Below, in pieces: positions 20,973-31,660 of a DNA stretch of 64,000 nt. Source of the DNA: Lunularia cruciata. Its lineage: Eukaryota > Streptophyta > Marchantiopsida > Lunulariales > Lunulariaceae. Every line of letters starts with the position of its first letter. Positions within the stretch are counted from its first letter, which is position 1. The notes below the pieces were generated by a model. The model saw only the letters and a list, made by a program, of their open reading frames with translations, was not told where the DNA came from and did no database searches. The position numbers and the translations under genes were made by a program. Location: assembly GCA_948567375.1 (NCBI GenBank), contig OX419758.1:50039001-50103000 (forward strand). Reading direction: 5' to 3'.

Positions 20973-22898
20973 TGTGACAACCCGGCAAATATCACTTTTG
21001 CGGTAATCGGGTAAGTAAAGTTCGTTCCCATAGAGATACGAGTCAGAAATGTCCAAATACAAAGCAAAGTAACAATTCAGTTCTTCTTGAGTTCTTCTTT
21101 AGTCTCTCAGGTAGAAACCACACCCAGAAGAGAGTAACAAGCACTGACTCGCAGTCTTGTCACAAATTAACACTCCATAATCACAACTCCATCAAATCTT
21201 TCCAAACAATCTTGATTGTGATGATTCAGGCTCTCCCAAAAATGGCACTTCATTGCAAAACGACTTTGACTCAGAATTGTGTTCCACCCTTCCACTGAAG
21301 GCACAACTTCCTCGATTGAAATTGCTTCACATCAACTTTGCATTGTAGTCACAAATGCAGAATACTACCAACACTACAATTCCTCTCAGATCTGTCAAGG
21401 CATTGCTTCGATTGCACTTCACTCAGGATCAAACACACAGAACAAAGATCAAGGCTGTGGAATCCAACATCCAACAAGCACTCTGACTTGCACTTTGAAT
21501 TTCTCCAACCACTCACAAACACAATTACAAAGTTGATACTCGGAATCAAGCTCAAGCGACGAGCACTACTTCACAACACTTTGCTTTATCTATTCTCAGA
21601 AATAATGAGCACTGAACAACATTTTCTTGCAAATGCCACTCTTAAGTAGTGAACAATCGACAGTTCTAACAACTATACCGATCTACAACAACTGTTCTAA
21701 CCTGCAGATCCGAAATGACAATGCACCCTTTCATATCTGTCTATTCAAATCTCAAATCTATTACTACTCCGATCCGATGTCTACTTTGTCCTCGGCTTGC
21801 AAACCCAAACCCGAAGTAATCTTACTTCCTACTACTCTAACCTCGAGTTTCAAAACTCCTAATTCCTCCACTAATTCTAACATTTCTCCTTCCTAATATG
21901 AAATTCCTATCATAGTTAAGCTTTCTAAATCTTTATCTCCCGACCCACTCTTCTCTAAAGTGTCAAATGTCAAATCCGAAGACACCTGCACTTCTATCTC
22001 TCTTACCTCGGGTCTAACTACTATCAATTCCTTTATTAATTTTATTATGTCATCATCAAGAATTGTAATTGAAAGCATGGATACACTATTTACACCTTCA
22101 ATTTGTAACCCACTTTCCCCTAATCACTCATGTTACTAACCGGAAGACACTTACAGTCTGATCCTGCACTTCGGGTTTATTCACTACTGCTACTTCTCCT
22201 TCAATTCATGTTCCATCTTCAATTAGAACTGAAATTGAAGTCATGTGTATCCTAACTATCTTCTTTCTCTACTCTAACTTCCTTTGATCCCTCTGGCAAA
22301 ACTCCCCAAGTCACCTTCACTGCACTCCGAGGTCAGGCTATCTCTGATTTAGTCAATTTCATCTTGAGGCGAAGTCTTATGACCCGAAGTTATGTAAACC
22401 CAAAGTCTGAAGTACGAAACCCGAAGTCCGAAGTACGGAATCCGAAGTCACATTGACCCGAAGACACTTTGACCCGAAGTACATTTACTCTAGAAATTTC
22501 AAATGCTTGTAACTTCTTCTACAGACCTCCAAACTTTGCGATTTTGGTTGCAATAGAAAGCCCTGAACAAGACGCTTCCAACGAGATATAGCACGCTTGA
22601 TTTGGACTTGTGGTCATTGAGATATGGCCCCCTCCAAAGTCCTGACCTGCAACTTCTATTTCTCCTTCGGGTTTGCCCTCCTTAACGTCTGGTCTGAGTT
22701 TTTCCTCCTTTGACACAAAGTAAACTTCTTCAGGTCTGATCCAAACCGAGCCTTTCTTTCTCTTACACAAAATTGACTTCCATGTGTCTGATCAAAACAC
22801 AAGTTTGCACTCATTTCTTCTCCATTTGGTTTCAATTTGGTTTTAGCAAGGCATTTCTTCTTCTAAACTCGTACAAAATGAAAAATGTGGGTACCACA
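20973..22898 (-). mobile_element. Solo LTR of a B-related family, short type
   Basis: On the plus strand it runs TGTGACAACCC...GGGTACCACA, with a perfect tcatc duplication at 20968-20972 and 22899-22903. It is 1926 bp with no internal region, so it arose by LTR-LTR recombination. The terminal 790 bp and the last part of the LTR reading frame match the long B LTRs. The upstream body differs, lacks the N-terminal LTR-protein domain and has repeated acccgaagt motifs around 22370-22490. Confidence 0.92.
21768..22078 (-). pseudogene. Relic C terminus of the LTR-encoded protein in the solo LTR
   Basis: Minus-strand text VSSDLTFDTLEKSGSGDKDL, then LELVEELGV and LGLQAEDKVDI, matches the end of the LTR frame in B2 and B3. 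It ends about 795 bp before the LTR terminus, as in the long LTRs. A stop interrupts it near 21893. Confidence 0.7.
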
Positions 22899-23203
22899 TC
22901 ATCCTTCCTTCACTTTTTCGAAAACCCTCTATCTTCCCTTCTCAAGAATTTCCCTAGCACTTTTTCAAAACTCTACTGTCTTCTCTCAAAATCTTCTGCC
23001 ACTTTCTCTCTTGAAACTCCTTTGACATTCTCTGAAACCCGTCAGCCCGTCTCACTTTCAATAATTCTCCTACGGCAAGGTAGCAAAACCCACACCCGAG
23101 ACATATTATCCTAAATCCATGTTCCTTACAATAACTAAAAGAGAGAAGAAAATTTATCACACCAAAGCCTCAAGGGTACACGTGGGCTATTTTCCCGACG
23201 ACA

Positions 23204-24271
23204 ACGGGCAACCAATGCCCTCACCCACCGAACCCAAAGCCGTCTATAAAATATGTACAGACCCTCACTGAGCATGCAACAATTCAGGCAAAGGGGGATA
23301 CAAATGGAAATTCCATCACGCTTGAGGAAGAGAGACCTTAGGAAGGGAGTCCGGCCTCGGAAAGGGAATAGCCGGACCTTGAAATTTTGAAGGTTGAGAC
23401 ATGCGCTCGTAAGAAGAAGCGTGATCCCAAAGAACTGAGTACGACCTTGTTGTCTTCCAAAAAGGCAAAGAGATTGCGCCCAAAGGCAATTCTTTCTACC
23501 AAGGAGGAAAATATCCTCTCAAAAGCCAAAGCTAAAGCCTTGTAGAAAGAACTTAAGGAGGCACTACTCAGAACTCGGAAACTGAGTTTGGAGGAGGAGA
23601 CGAAGATGAAGTCTCCAATTTTTCTGGTGGACATCCAATCCAAAGTAAAGGGTCTGATCCAAGCCGAGGTAGGCCAACCCGAGGAACCTTGGGTTAAGGC
23701 CACTAGCAATCCCGTCGTCATTTTGAAACATCCCAAAGTAAAAAGGGAACATGGAGAGACTTCGAACCCAAAGCCAAAGGTGAAGACGGTCAAATTGGGA
23801 GGAGTACCCCAATACGATATTGTAGTGGATTTGGCAGCCACAAATGCCAACATTACATTCAAGCAATTGTGGGAAGACAACAAGCTATACAAGAAGCAGC
23901 TGAATTTGGCTCTTAAGAAGGTGAGGTCGATGTCAAAGAAGGACATGCTCGCTATCTATTGTATTGAACAAGAAGATTTGGGATCTCCCGAGGTTGATGC
24001 GGAGATTGCAAGGTGCATGATCACATCGATACCCATTGATTTGGGGTCCGGTGTGAATGTCATGACCAAGGATACTACAAATCAACTCGTGTATCATACG
24101 TTTGAGCCAACACTCCGAGTATTGAAATTTGCAGACCAAACCAGGAGACAGCCTTTGGGCATGCTATCAAACATAACCACAATCATTGGAGGGGTGCCCT
24201 TCAAGTTGAATTACATTGTATTGCGACCAGTGACAAAGACTGGTTACCCTCTATTGATCAGAAGACCCTAG
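23204..24271 (+). pseudogene. B1 gag end and protease
   Basis: It resumes with GNQCPHP, completing the third knuckle. It continues with DLEILKVET and AKRLRPKAILSTKEENILSK, then from 23588 an open 227-codon stretch. Protease features are IPIDLGSGVNVMTKDT and GVPFKLNYIVL, where D-x-G-S-G stands in for the usual active-site loop of Ty3 retropepsins. One stop precedes the open stretch and one follows at 24269. Confidence 0.75.
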
Positions 24272-26569
24272 TTGTACAGTGCCCAAGTTGTGGTGGATTG
24301 GCATCAGTAGAAGTTAAGATTCAAGGACATTTCGTCCGAAGATCAGAAGCTGGTGACTATGAGTTGGACAAAAGTTCCACATCTTGGGGAAATGAGTTTG
24401 TTAGAAGAGGAGGACAAATCCAAAAACTCATCGTCTTTGTCCTCAGATGAATCCGAAGATGAAGTCCAAGTTAACTATTTGGAATGCTACGAGGTGGATG
24501 TCGAAGACAAAGATTCATATGACCTCGCCTTGGGTGAACCTGACTTGGAGGAAGGGGGTTTGATGGCAGCTCACCTTGGGTTAAGCCGAGTAAGCCACGT
24601 TGAAGGAGTCATCAACCCCAATGACTATCAAGATGTTGTCTTGACTGAAGGTAAAATTTTAAAAATTTCAAAGACAATCACTTTGGAGGAGTTGGCAGGA
24701 TACACTGCCCTGTTCATAGAATTCCAGGATGTATTTGCCTGGTCTATTGATCAAATGCCGGGTATTCCGTGAGAATTTGGAGAACACTGGATTGATCTGG
24801 TTGAAAGTGCAATTCCGGTTCAGTGGAGACAATACCGCCTGAACCCAAAGTACTCGCTTTTGGTGAAAGAAGAAATTGATAAGTACTTAGGGGCCAAAAT
24901 TATCTTCCTTGTCTTAAGCAATGAATGGGTCTCCCCCATTGTCATTGTCCTGAAGAAGAAAACAAGGAAGATTCGAGTGTGCTAAGACTTCTATAAGTTG
25001 AACGCAGTCACAAGGAAGGATCATCATCCCTTGCCTTTTACCGATACAATTTTAGATCAAGTAGTTGGTCATCCTTGTTATAGCTTTCTCGATGGATTTT
25101 TAGGGTACAATCAAGTATCCATTTGAGAAGAGGACAAGGATAAAACCATATTCACAACCGATTGGGGCACTTTTGCTTACAATCAAATGCCCTTTGGGTT
25201 GTGTAATGCTCTTGCTACTTTCCAGTGGATGATGAATTCAATCTTCAAAGATTTCTTGTGTAAATTTGTGGAAGTCTTCATTGATGATTTTTGTGTGTTT
25301 GGGCGAAGAGATGTACATTTAGATTACCTTCGCCAAACTTTTGAAAGGTGTCGTTTTGCCAGCTTGTCATTACACCCGGAGAAATGCTTCTTTGCAATGA
25401 AGGAGGGAATTCTTCTGAGGCATCGGGTGTCAAGCCAAGGTATTGAAGTAGATGTCAAGAAGGTTAAAGTAATCGCAACTTTGGAATCCCCAAAGAACAT
25501 CCAAGAGCTGAGAGCCTTCTTGGGACATGTCGGATACTATAGACGCTTTGTGTCAAATTATGCGGTGCTTGCTGCACCCCTTACAAAGCTTTTGAAGAAA
25601 TCCAAAGACTATTTGTGGGAAGCAAATCAAGAAGAAGCTTTCCAGGTGTTGAAGCACCAGTTATGAGGGCCCCAAATTGGGACGTCCCTTTTCATGTATA
25701 TGTGGACACTTTGTCCATAGCCATCGGTGTCGTCTTAAGTCAGAAGGACAAGAAGAAGAAGGACTACCCGGTGTATTATGCAAGCCGACAACTTTCAGTT
25801 TCTGAAAAGAACTATTCGACAACTAAAAGAGAAGCACTCTGGATGGTCTATGCCTACAAGAAATTTCACCACTACCTGTTGGGATATGAGTTTGTCTTCT
25901 ATGTTGACCATTACGCATTGCAACATTTGGTCAAGAAGGCAGATTTGTCCGGGCAAATTGCAAGATGGATCTTGTTGTTACAAGAATTCACATATATTGT
26001 ACAAGTAAGGAAGGGAGCTTTGCATTCAAATGCGGACTTCCTGTCTAGGTTAGAAACTCAAGACCAGGAGTGGGAAATTGACGATCGGTTCCCTGACAAA
26101 GAGTTATATCAATTAACAGCAATGCAAAGTACAAGGTATGCAGTAGAATATCATTATCTGCATACTCTCCATTGTCCTGAAGAGATGTACTCAAAGCAGA
26201 GAGCAATCTTTCCCAAGAAAATGGGGCTGTAATTGCTCAAGCATAATATTCTATTCAAGATGGGCAAAGACGAAGTACTTTGGCAATGCTTGGAGTCATA
26301 TGAAGTAGGAGGAGTGATTAAATCTTTACACTCCAAAGCATCGGGATGACACTATGCTCTGAAGAATATTTTAAAGAAGATTCTTTTGGCAAGGTACTGG
26401 TGGCCTACGATGTACAAAGACACATATGCTCATATCCAAAGCTGTGATGCTTGTCAAAGAACGGGGAAGCTGACGGCTACTTCTCAATGGCCTTTGAGAC
26501 CAATTTTGCCTTTGGCCCCATTTGAGAAATGGGGGATTGATTTGTGGGTCCCATTCAACCAGTGACCCA
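24272..26569 (+). pseudogene. B1 RT, RNase H and integrase N-half
   Basis: An acidic linker (24353-24772) leads to RT: EWVSPIVIVLKKKTRKIRVC, FLGYNQVSI, then MPFGLCNALATFQWMMNSIF and catalytic VFIDDFCVFG. RNase H has YVDTLSIAIGVVLSQ, TKREALWMVYA and SNADFLSRL. The integrase zinc domain keeps CDACQ, and the first catalytic Asp is in KWGIDLWVPF. It stops after VPFNQ, where about 1.7 kb or more of element sequence is missing before the LTR tail. There are stops at about 24770, 24984 and 25664. The Gag-Pol order is standard Ty3: protease, RT, RNase H, integrase. Confidence 0.85.
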
Positions 26570-26856
26570 AAGTGCAGTGAAGTGCTGTTTTCAAGAGAGC
26601 CTAAATCATCACAATCAAGATTGTTTGGAAGATTTGATGGAGTTGTGATTAAGGAGTGTGAATTCGTGACAAGACTGCAAATCAATGCTTGTTATTCTCT
26701 TCTGGGTGTGGTTTCTACATGAGAGACTAAAGAAGAACTCAAGAAGAAGTAAATTGTTACTTTGCTTTGTATTTGACCAATTCTGACTCGTATCTCTATG
26801 GGAACAAACTTTACTTACCCGATTACTGCAAAAGTGATATTTGCCGGGTTGTCACA
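26570..26856 (+). repeat. B1 LTR, 3' terminal part
   Basis: It matches the last 290 bp of B LTRs and ends gatatttgccgggttgtcaca, directly followed by the catga duplication. The 5' junction with integrase is at roughly 26566-26572. Confidence 0.88.
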
Positions 26857-26861
26857 CATGA

Positions 26862-28607
26862 CGGATGGCATCCAATTGCATATTTCTCTTGAAAGTTGTT
26901 ACTAATAGAGCACAACTACCACACTATAGAATGAGAAGAGCTGGCCATTGTTTTGGCCACCAAGCATTGGAAGCACTATCTGGGCAAGAAGGCATTTGTA
27001 GTAGAGATAGACCACAAACCTCTAGTCTACCTCGAGATGCAGAAGGATCTATCTCATCACCAGATTTGGTGGGCAGAGTGGCAACAACGCTTCAACATGA
27101 AAATTACCTACGTGGAAGGTAAGAAGCAATTGGCAAATGCATTCACCCGCATGCCAATGGCAAACAACTTGGTGGCAGAGGTTAAGATTAACCCTAAATT
27201 CTGGCCAGAGATTTTGGCTGCTACAAAAACTGATCCATAGATTGTAGAAGCGTAATCATCCAAAGGCATCACTAGCACCCAAGGACTCACCTTTTGGGAT
27301 GGCAGATTATGGATCCCAAATGTCCCAAAGTTACGCACCACCATTCTAGCAAAATGTCATGATTTGGCCATTGTAGGTCATGTCGGAGTGGACAAGACCT
27401 TGGATGCAATCTATCGCCATTACTATTGGCCTAAGATAAGCAACAATGTGATGGACTACATGCATAGCTGCCTACTTTTTCAATAGAACAAAGCTTCTAA
27501 TCAAGCTCTTGCAGGGCTCCTTCAACCTCTCCCCATGCCTACCCAACATTGGGAACAAGTGAGTATGTATCTCATCTGTGAGTTACCCAAGACCACCTCA
27601 AGGTTTGACTCCATCGTGGTCTTTGTGGACCGGCTCAGCAAAATGATTCATGTACACCCTACCACCAAGGATGTGACTGCTCCACAACTAGCTCAATTAT
27701 ACTTAGATGCAGTCTTTTCTCACTATGGCTTGTCTAGAGTACTTATTACTGATAGAGGCATTCAATTCACCATTTTGTTTTGGCAAAAATTCTTTGGTTT
27801 CTTCAAAACCAAGTTGGCCATGTTCAAAGCTTACCACCCACAAATAGATGGCCAAACAAAGTGGGCTAATCGCACGATTGAAGACATGTTATGCGGCTTC
27901 ACCTTAGAAGAGCAAGAGTTTAACAACAATTCAATGAGTGCATCCATCCAAGTCACTTCATTCTTCATCATGTATGGTGAGCATCCCTTCACACCTTCTA
28001 GCTTGATGAAGATCCGTCCAATGGCTACCAAGGTTGATGCAGTCAACATGTTTGTTTCTAAAATCCAACAAGGTGTGGAGAGCACCAATCACAGATTATA
28101 GATTGCACAAAATTGATAGAAGGCAGTATGCTGATGCACACCGTAGGCACATGGAGTTCAATGTTGGGGATCAAGTGTGGCTATCAACAACCAACCTCAC
28201 ATTAGTTGGACATTATAAGCTTAGACCTCGTTTTATTGGGCCTTTCTTGATTCTTCATTGCGTCGGTGCTGTGCCCTATCACCTTGAGCGACCACCACAC
28301 ATGAAGATCCATCCTGTGTTCCATGTTTCCCTACTATGCAGATATGCTCTCCGCTTAGGCCAGGGTCATTCCACCCAAGACATTCGACCTTGTCCAACAC
28401 TCATTGATGGCATAGAGGAATATAAAGTGGAGCATATTCTCCAAAAATGCATGCATGGTACTTGCCATCCGCGGGTGGACTATCTAGTATAGTAGAAAGG
28501 TTACCCCCTCTATGAAGCAACTTGGGAGCCCGCTGTCAATTTGACACATGCACCGGTGTTGGTGCAAGCATTTGAGCAACAATTGCATATCGAGGATGTT
28601 GCGTCTT
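26862..28607 (+). pseudogene. Element A RNase H, integrase and chromodomain (broken)
   Basis: RNase H resumes with DGWHPIA-like text, LAIVLATKHWKHYLGKKAFV and VYLEMQKDLSHHQIWW. The integrase zinc domain reads CHDLAIVGHVGV and HSCLLFQ, with the last Cys changed to Phe. The DDE triad is damaged: the first Asp is Tyr (VSMYLICELPK), the second survives (ITDRGIQFT) and the Glu is Lys (GQTKWANRTIED). The C-terminal chromodomain reads EEYKVEHILQK, YLV, KGYPLYEATWEPAVNL and FEQQ, with two stops inside. It ends just before the polypurine tract. Chromodomains guide insertion to marked heterochromatin. Confidence 0.88.
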
Positions 28608-28621
28608 AAAAGGAGGGAGGT
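28608..28621 (+). promoter_or_regulatory. Polypurine tract of element A
   Basis: aaaaggagggaggt lies immediately before the 3' LTR start and primes plus-strand DNA synthesis. Confidence 0.8.
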
Positions 28622-28622
28622 C

Positions 28623-29352
28623 TGTAATACCAAGAGCTAGCCATATGATCTAGATGTGAAATTTGGTTTGGTAACATCTAGAATGATGTTATACATGATG
28701 GTCAAAATAGATCAGATAGAAGTATCACCAAAAGAGTACTTCTACTAATAGAGAAAAAGACCAAAATAGACTTGAGAACCTTAGAACCAATAGCTAGACA
28801 TATGATTTAAAGGTGAGAATTGGTTTGGTAAAATCTAGAAGAATGTTACACATGATGGACTAAATAGATCAAAAAGAGGTATCACCAAAAGGAGACTTCT
28901 ACTAATAGAGTAGGAACCAAAATATGCTTGAAATCTTTGAAGGCAATTTCGGAGGCCTACACGGATGAATTAGGCCTAAAAAATGTGCATATTCCCCCTC
29001 CAATGGATGAGATGCTGGCCTTCCCTTCCTCCTGGTTTTTTGAGAGCTTTCCAAAGGTACCCTACGTGATTTTGAGACTCCTACAGGAAGATTCCCTAAA
29101 AGATTCCCTCTGGTCAAAGCTTGTTTGACCAACTAGATAGGACCTAGACCGACATGTCATTCATCCAAGTAAGTAATCCAAGGGTGGAGCTTGCTGACAT
29201 GTCACCTATCTGTGTGCCTAATCCTATGGTGGAGCTTCCTTGGAGGAGATCCTCTTTGTCTATATAATAAAGAGAAGGTGCTCCTTTGGGGCACCAAATG
29301 TTGAGTGTGTAATTTGTGTTTCTCTCTCTTCTCTTGTCCTTGGAGTATTACA
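28623..29352 (+). repeat. Element A 3' LTR
   Basis: It is nearly identical to the 5' LTR over its whole length, with scattered substitutions and small indels by eye. The TATA box context tctatataataaagag is conserved. It is followed by the ccttg duplication. Confidence 0.93.
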
Positions 29353-29442
29353 CCTTGACACTTCTAGAATATTTTAGGCTAATTTGGCCTATTTGCTACT
29401 TTGTTAGCCTTGACTAACTCATCAAGAAACTCCATATTGTCA
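29353..29442 (-). repeat. Element C 3' LTR, proximal part
   Basis: It matches 33662-33753: ctttgttagccttgactaac and ccatattgtca. It rejoins 10328-10704 when element A is removed. The pol side begins at 29443. Confidence 0.88.
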
Positions 29443-29519
29443 TACTAGTTGGTGACGTCCTCCTCACCATTGAAGCTTCATACTCCTAGATGGCTGTTTG
29501 TGCATTTTAGAGATGAGAA

Positions 29520-31660
29520 AAAGACTCCCAAGTTGCATCATGAAGGGGATTGCACTTTCAATAGGACTATGTACTTTGTATGTTGTTGATGGCCTTGTTG
29601 AATGTAGTGACGTGCAAGGATATGATAGACTTCATACTCCTCATGATCATTGATAGGGACAAGAAGAATAAGAGGTTGGACACAAGAGGAAAAAGAAGAT
29701 GGATAGGAACAAAGGGTTTCAACTTGGACACATAAAAAGACAAGGTGGATGCACATATGACAAGGCAAGGCAAGTTGATAAACAACAAGAGAAATGATTT
29801 GGGTGACATAAAAGAGTCCTAACCAATTAGGAACAAGTTTATGGAATTGGGAATCAAGTGAAAGGGGTAGGTTACTAGAGGAGAGCATGACCTTATCACC
29901 AACTTGAAAGGTGAGATCACAATGATGGTGGTCTACATATTGTTTTTGATGATTTTGAGTGACAAGGAGATGAGATTTGGTTTGTTGGAGGGATTGGGAT
30001 ATGGTGGTCAAGAAGATGGTAGTATGAGGGACATGAGATGGAAGAGGAGCAAGAAGGGAATCTAGAACAAGTGGGTCTTGGTTGAAATTAAGGAAGAAAG
30101 GAGCATCCGGTGCTTGCTCATTTTGAATTATAGTATGTAAACTCAACAATTGCAAGACATTCATCCCAATTGGTATGGTGAATGTTGACAAAGGCATCAA
30201 CCATATACTCCAAAATGCGATTGGCATATTTGGTTTGTCCAACAATTTGGGGATGATAGGCCGTGGACAAAGCAACCTTGGTGCCAAGTATTTGGAAGAA
30301 TGCTTGCCAATTTTTTTTTGGTGAAGCAAGGATCACGGTTGGAGATGAATACACAAGGCATTTCATGATGCTTGAAGACATTGTCAAAGTAGATTTGCAC
30401 CAATGTTGGAGCATCCACAATATCAAAGGTTTCTTCCAAATGGATTTGCTTACTAAGCTTATCTACAAACACCAAAATTTTTGTGTGAACTTGCTTTGTC
30501 TTGGGCAAGGAGGTGATAAGATCTAAGTTCATGTATTCCCATCATGTAGATGGAATAGGGAATGGTTGAAGGAGTCCACTTGGTTTTTTTTTGTTGGTCT
30601 TGTTGCATTGGTAGCTCTCACAAGATTGGACAAACTCTAAAACATCTCATGCCATGTTAGGCCACCACCATTGGCCTTGGAGGTACCCAAGATCTTGTCT
30701 AAACCCATATGACCAATGATTGGTAAGTCATGGGCTTCTTGAAGGAGCACATTTCAAAGATCACCCTTGGTTAGAACACATATTCAATTCTCACAAAATA
30801 GAAGGCCTTCCTTGGAGGAGAAGGCATTGTACTTCTTTTCACATGCTGCAAGATGACCTTGTACCATCTAAAAGAAGGGATCTTGTTGTAGAGTTATCCT
30901 AAACTTGGTTTGGACTTTGAAAGAGTTGATTGATACCGTCATAATTGCCATTGTGATGAGAGGAAGAGAGTTCAAATCAGGTCATCATGATAGTACATCA
31001 AGGATGACATAGAACTGATTGGGTTTGTACTCAAGTTTGATGTCAAAATATTGTAGTTGTTCCTCCCATTGTGTTCCAAATGTAGTATTTGCAAAGGGCT
31101 TGTGATTAGTTTGCATGACCACTTGTTCCCCAAGAGATAATGCCTCCATAACTTGGTGGTATATACCATTGCTAGTTGTTCCTTATCTCAAGCAGAGTAA
31201 TTTATTTCTACTATATTTAGTTGGTGAGACATAAAGGCAATGAGATGGAACCCATTTGAGAATTCTTGCTACAACATATTTCTAATTGCAAAGTTAGAAA
31301 CATCAAAATCAACCATACAAGGTAGTTGAGGATCATATGGTTGAAGAATGGGTCTTGAAGACACCATATGTTTCAGCTTCTGGAATGCTTCTTTGTGCTT
31401 GGTGGTCCATTGAAAGCTTGATTTCTTCTCCAAGAGATTGGTCATAGTGCAACTATGTGAGCATAATAGTGGATGAACCATTTGGTATAAAATTACCAAT
31501 CCATTAAATGCTCGTACTTTTGTAGCATCCTTTGGAGTAAGCCAATCAATAATGACTTTGATTTTCTCCTCTTCCATCTTGATCCCCTTTGATGAGATCT
31601 TGTGACCCAAGAAGGTAACTTCCTCCTGCCCAAAGGCACAATTTAACTTCTTGTAGTAAA
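29520..31660 (-). pseudogene. Element C RT thumb, RNase H, integrase and chromodomain (broken)
   Basis: Reading leftward from about 31620: GHKISSKGIKMEEEKIKVII (RT connection), FQWTTKHKEAFQKLKHMV, RNase H text DFDVSNFAIRNML and RHYLLGNKW. Integrase follows with NLDLITSLPKTKQ (first Asp kept), FISNRDPCFT (canonical SDRDPRFT, first Asp now Asn) and GQTKYANRILEYM (Glu now Lys). FQVGDKVMLSSSNLPL precedes a chromodomain, EEYEVYHILARHYIQQGHQQ, whose end (NPLHDATWES) is out of frame near 29535. Many stops and frameshifts are present. Confidence 0.8.

Larger units (their letters stand above)
18283..23203 (+). mobile_element. Insertion D: non-coding element (solo-LTR-like), nested in B1 gag
   Basis: It starts TGTCGCGGGG and ends CCCGACGACA, so the termini are short inverted repeats with TG..CA ends. 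An acgg repeat flanks it (18279-18282, 23204-23207). The empty site is seen in B2 gag near 43612-43622, where tacgggcaacc is uninterrupted. Without the nested solo LTR it is about 3.0 kb. It contains an A-rich tract near 18602-18622, long CT-rich stretches and tandem repeats, but no recognisable protein. The TG..CA ends and 4-5 bp duplication favour a solo LTR of an unidentified family; a small TIR element is the alternative. Strand is arbitrary. Confidence 0.65.
14792..26856 (+). mobile_element. Element B1: circularly permuted B-family Ty3/gypsy copy, nested in A
   Basis: It is flanked by catga (14787-14791 and 26857-26861). Removing it restores GAGTGC|CATGAC|GGATGG in A's RNase H (ECHDGWHP). 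The right edge is a proper B LTR terminus (gggttgtcaca). The left edge starts inside integrase, not at an LTR start. The order is integrase C-terminus, first half of the LTR, gag, protease, RT, RNase H, integrase N-half, then the last 287 bp of an LTR. It hosts insertion D. Confidence 0.85.
10705..29352 (+). mobile_element. Element A: Ty3/gypsy chromovirus, nested in the 3' LTR of C
   Basis: It has LTRs of 738 bp (10705-11442) and 730 bp (28623-29352), both TGTAATACC...GTATTACA, and a perfect ccttg duplication at 10700-10704 and 29353-29357. The uninterrupted site is visible in C's other LTR (tagcttccttgatac near 33665). The order is primer site, gag, protease, RT, [B1 insertion], RNase H, integrase, chromodomain, polypurine tract. 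It is complete in structure but not coding-competent. Confidence 0.93.

Noticed and set aside
20008-21006. 332-codon open frame with repeated peptide units
   Set aside because: It spans the CT-rich tandem array and the end of a solo LTR, crosses an insertion boundary at 20973, and its repeated peptides simply mirror the DNA repeat. It is not a gene.
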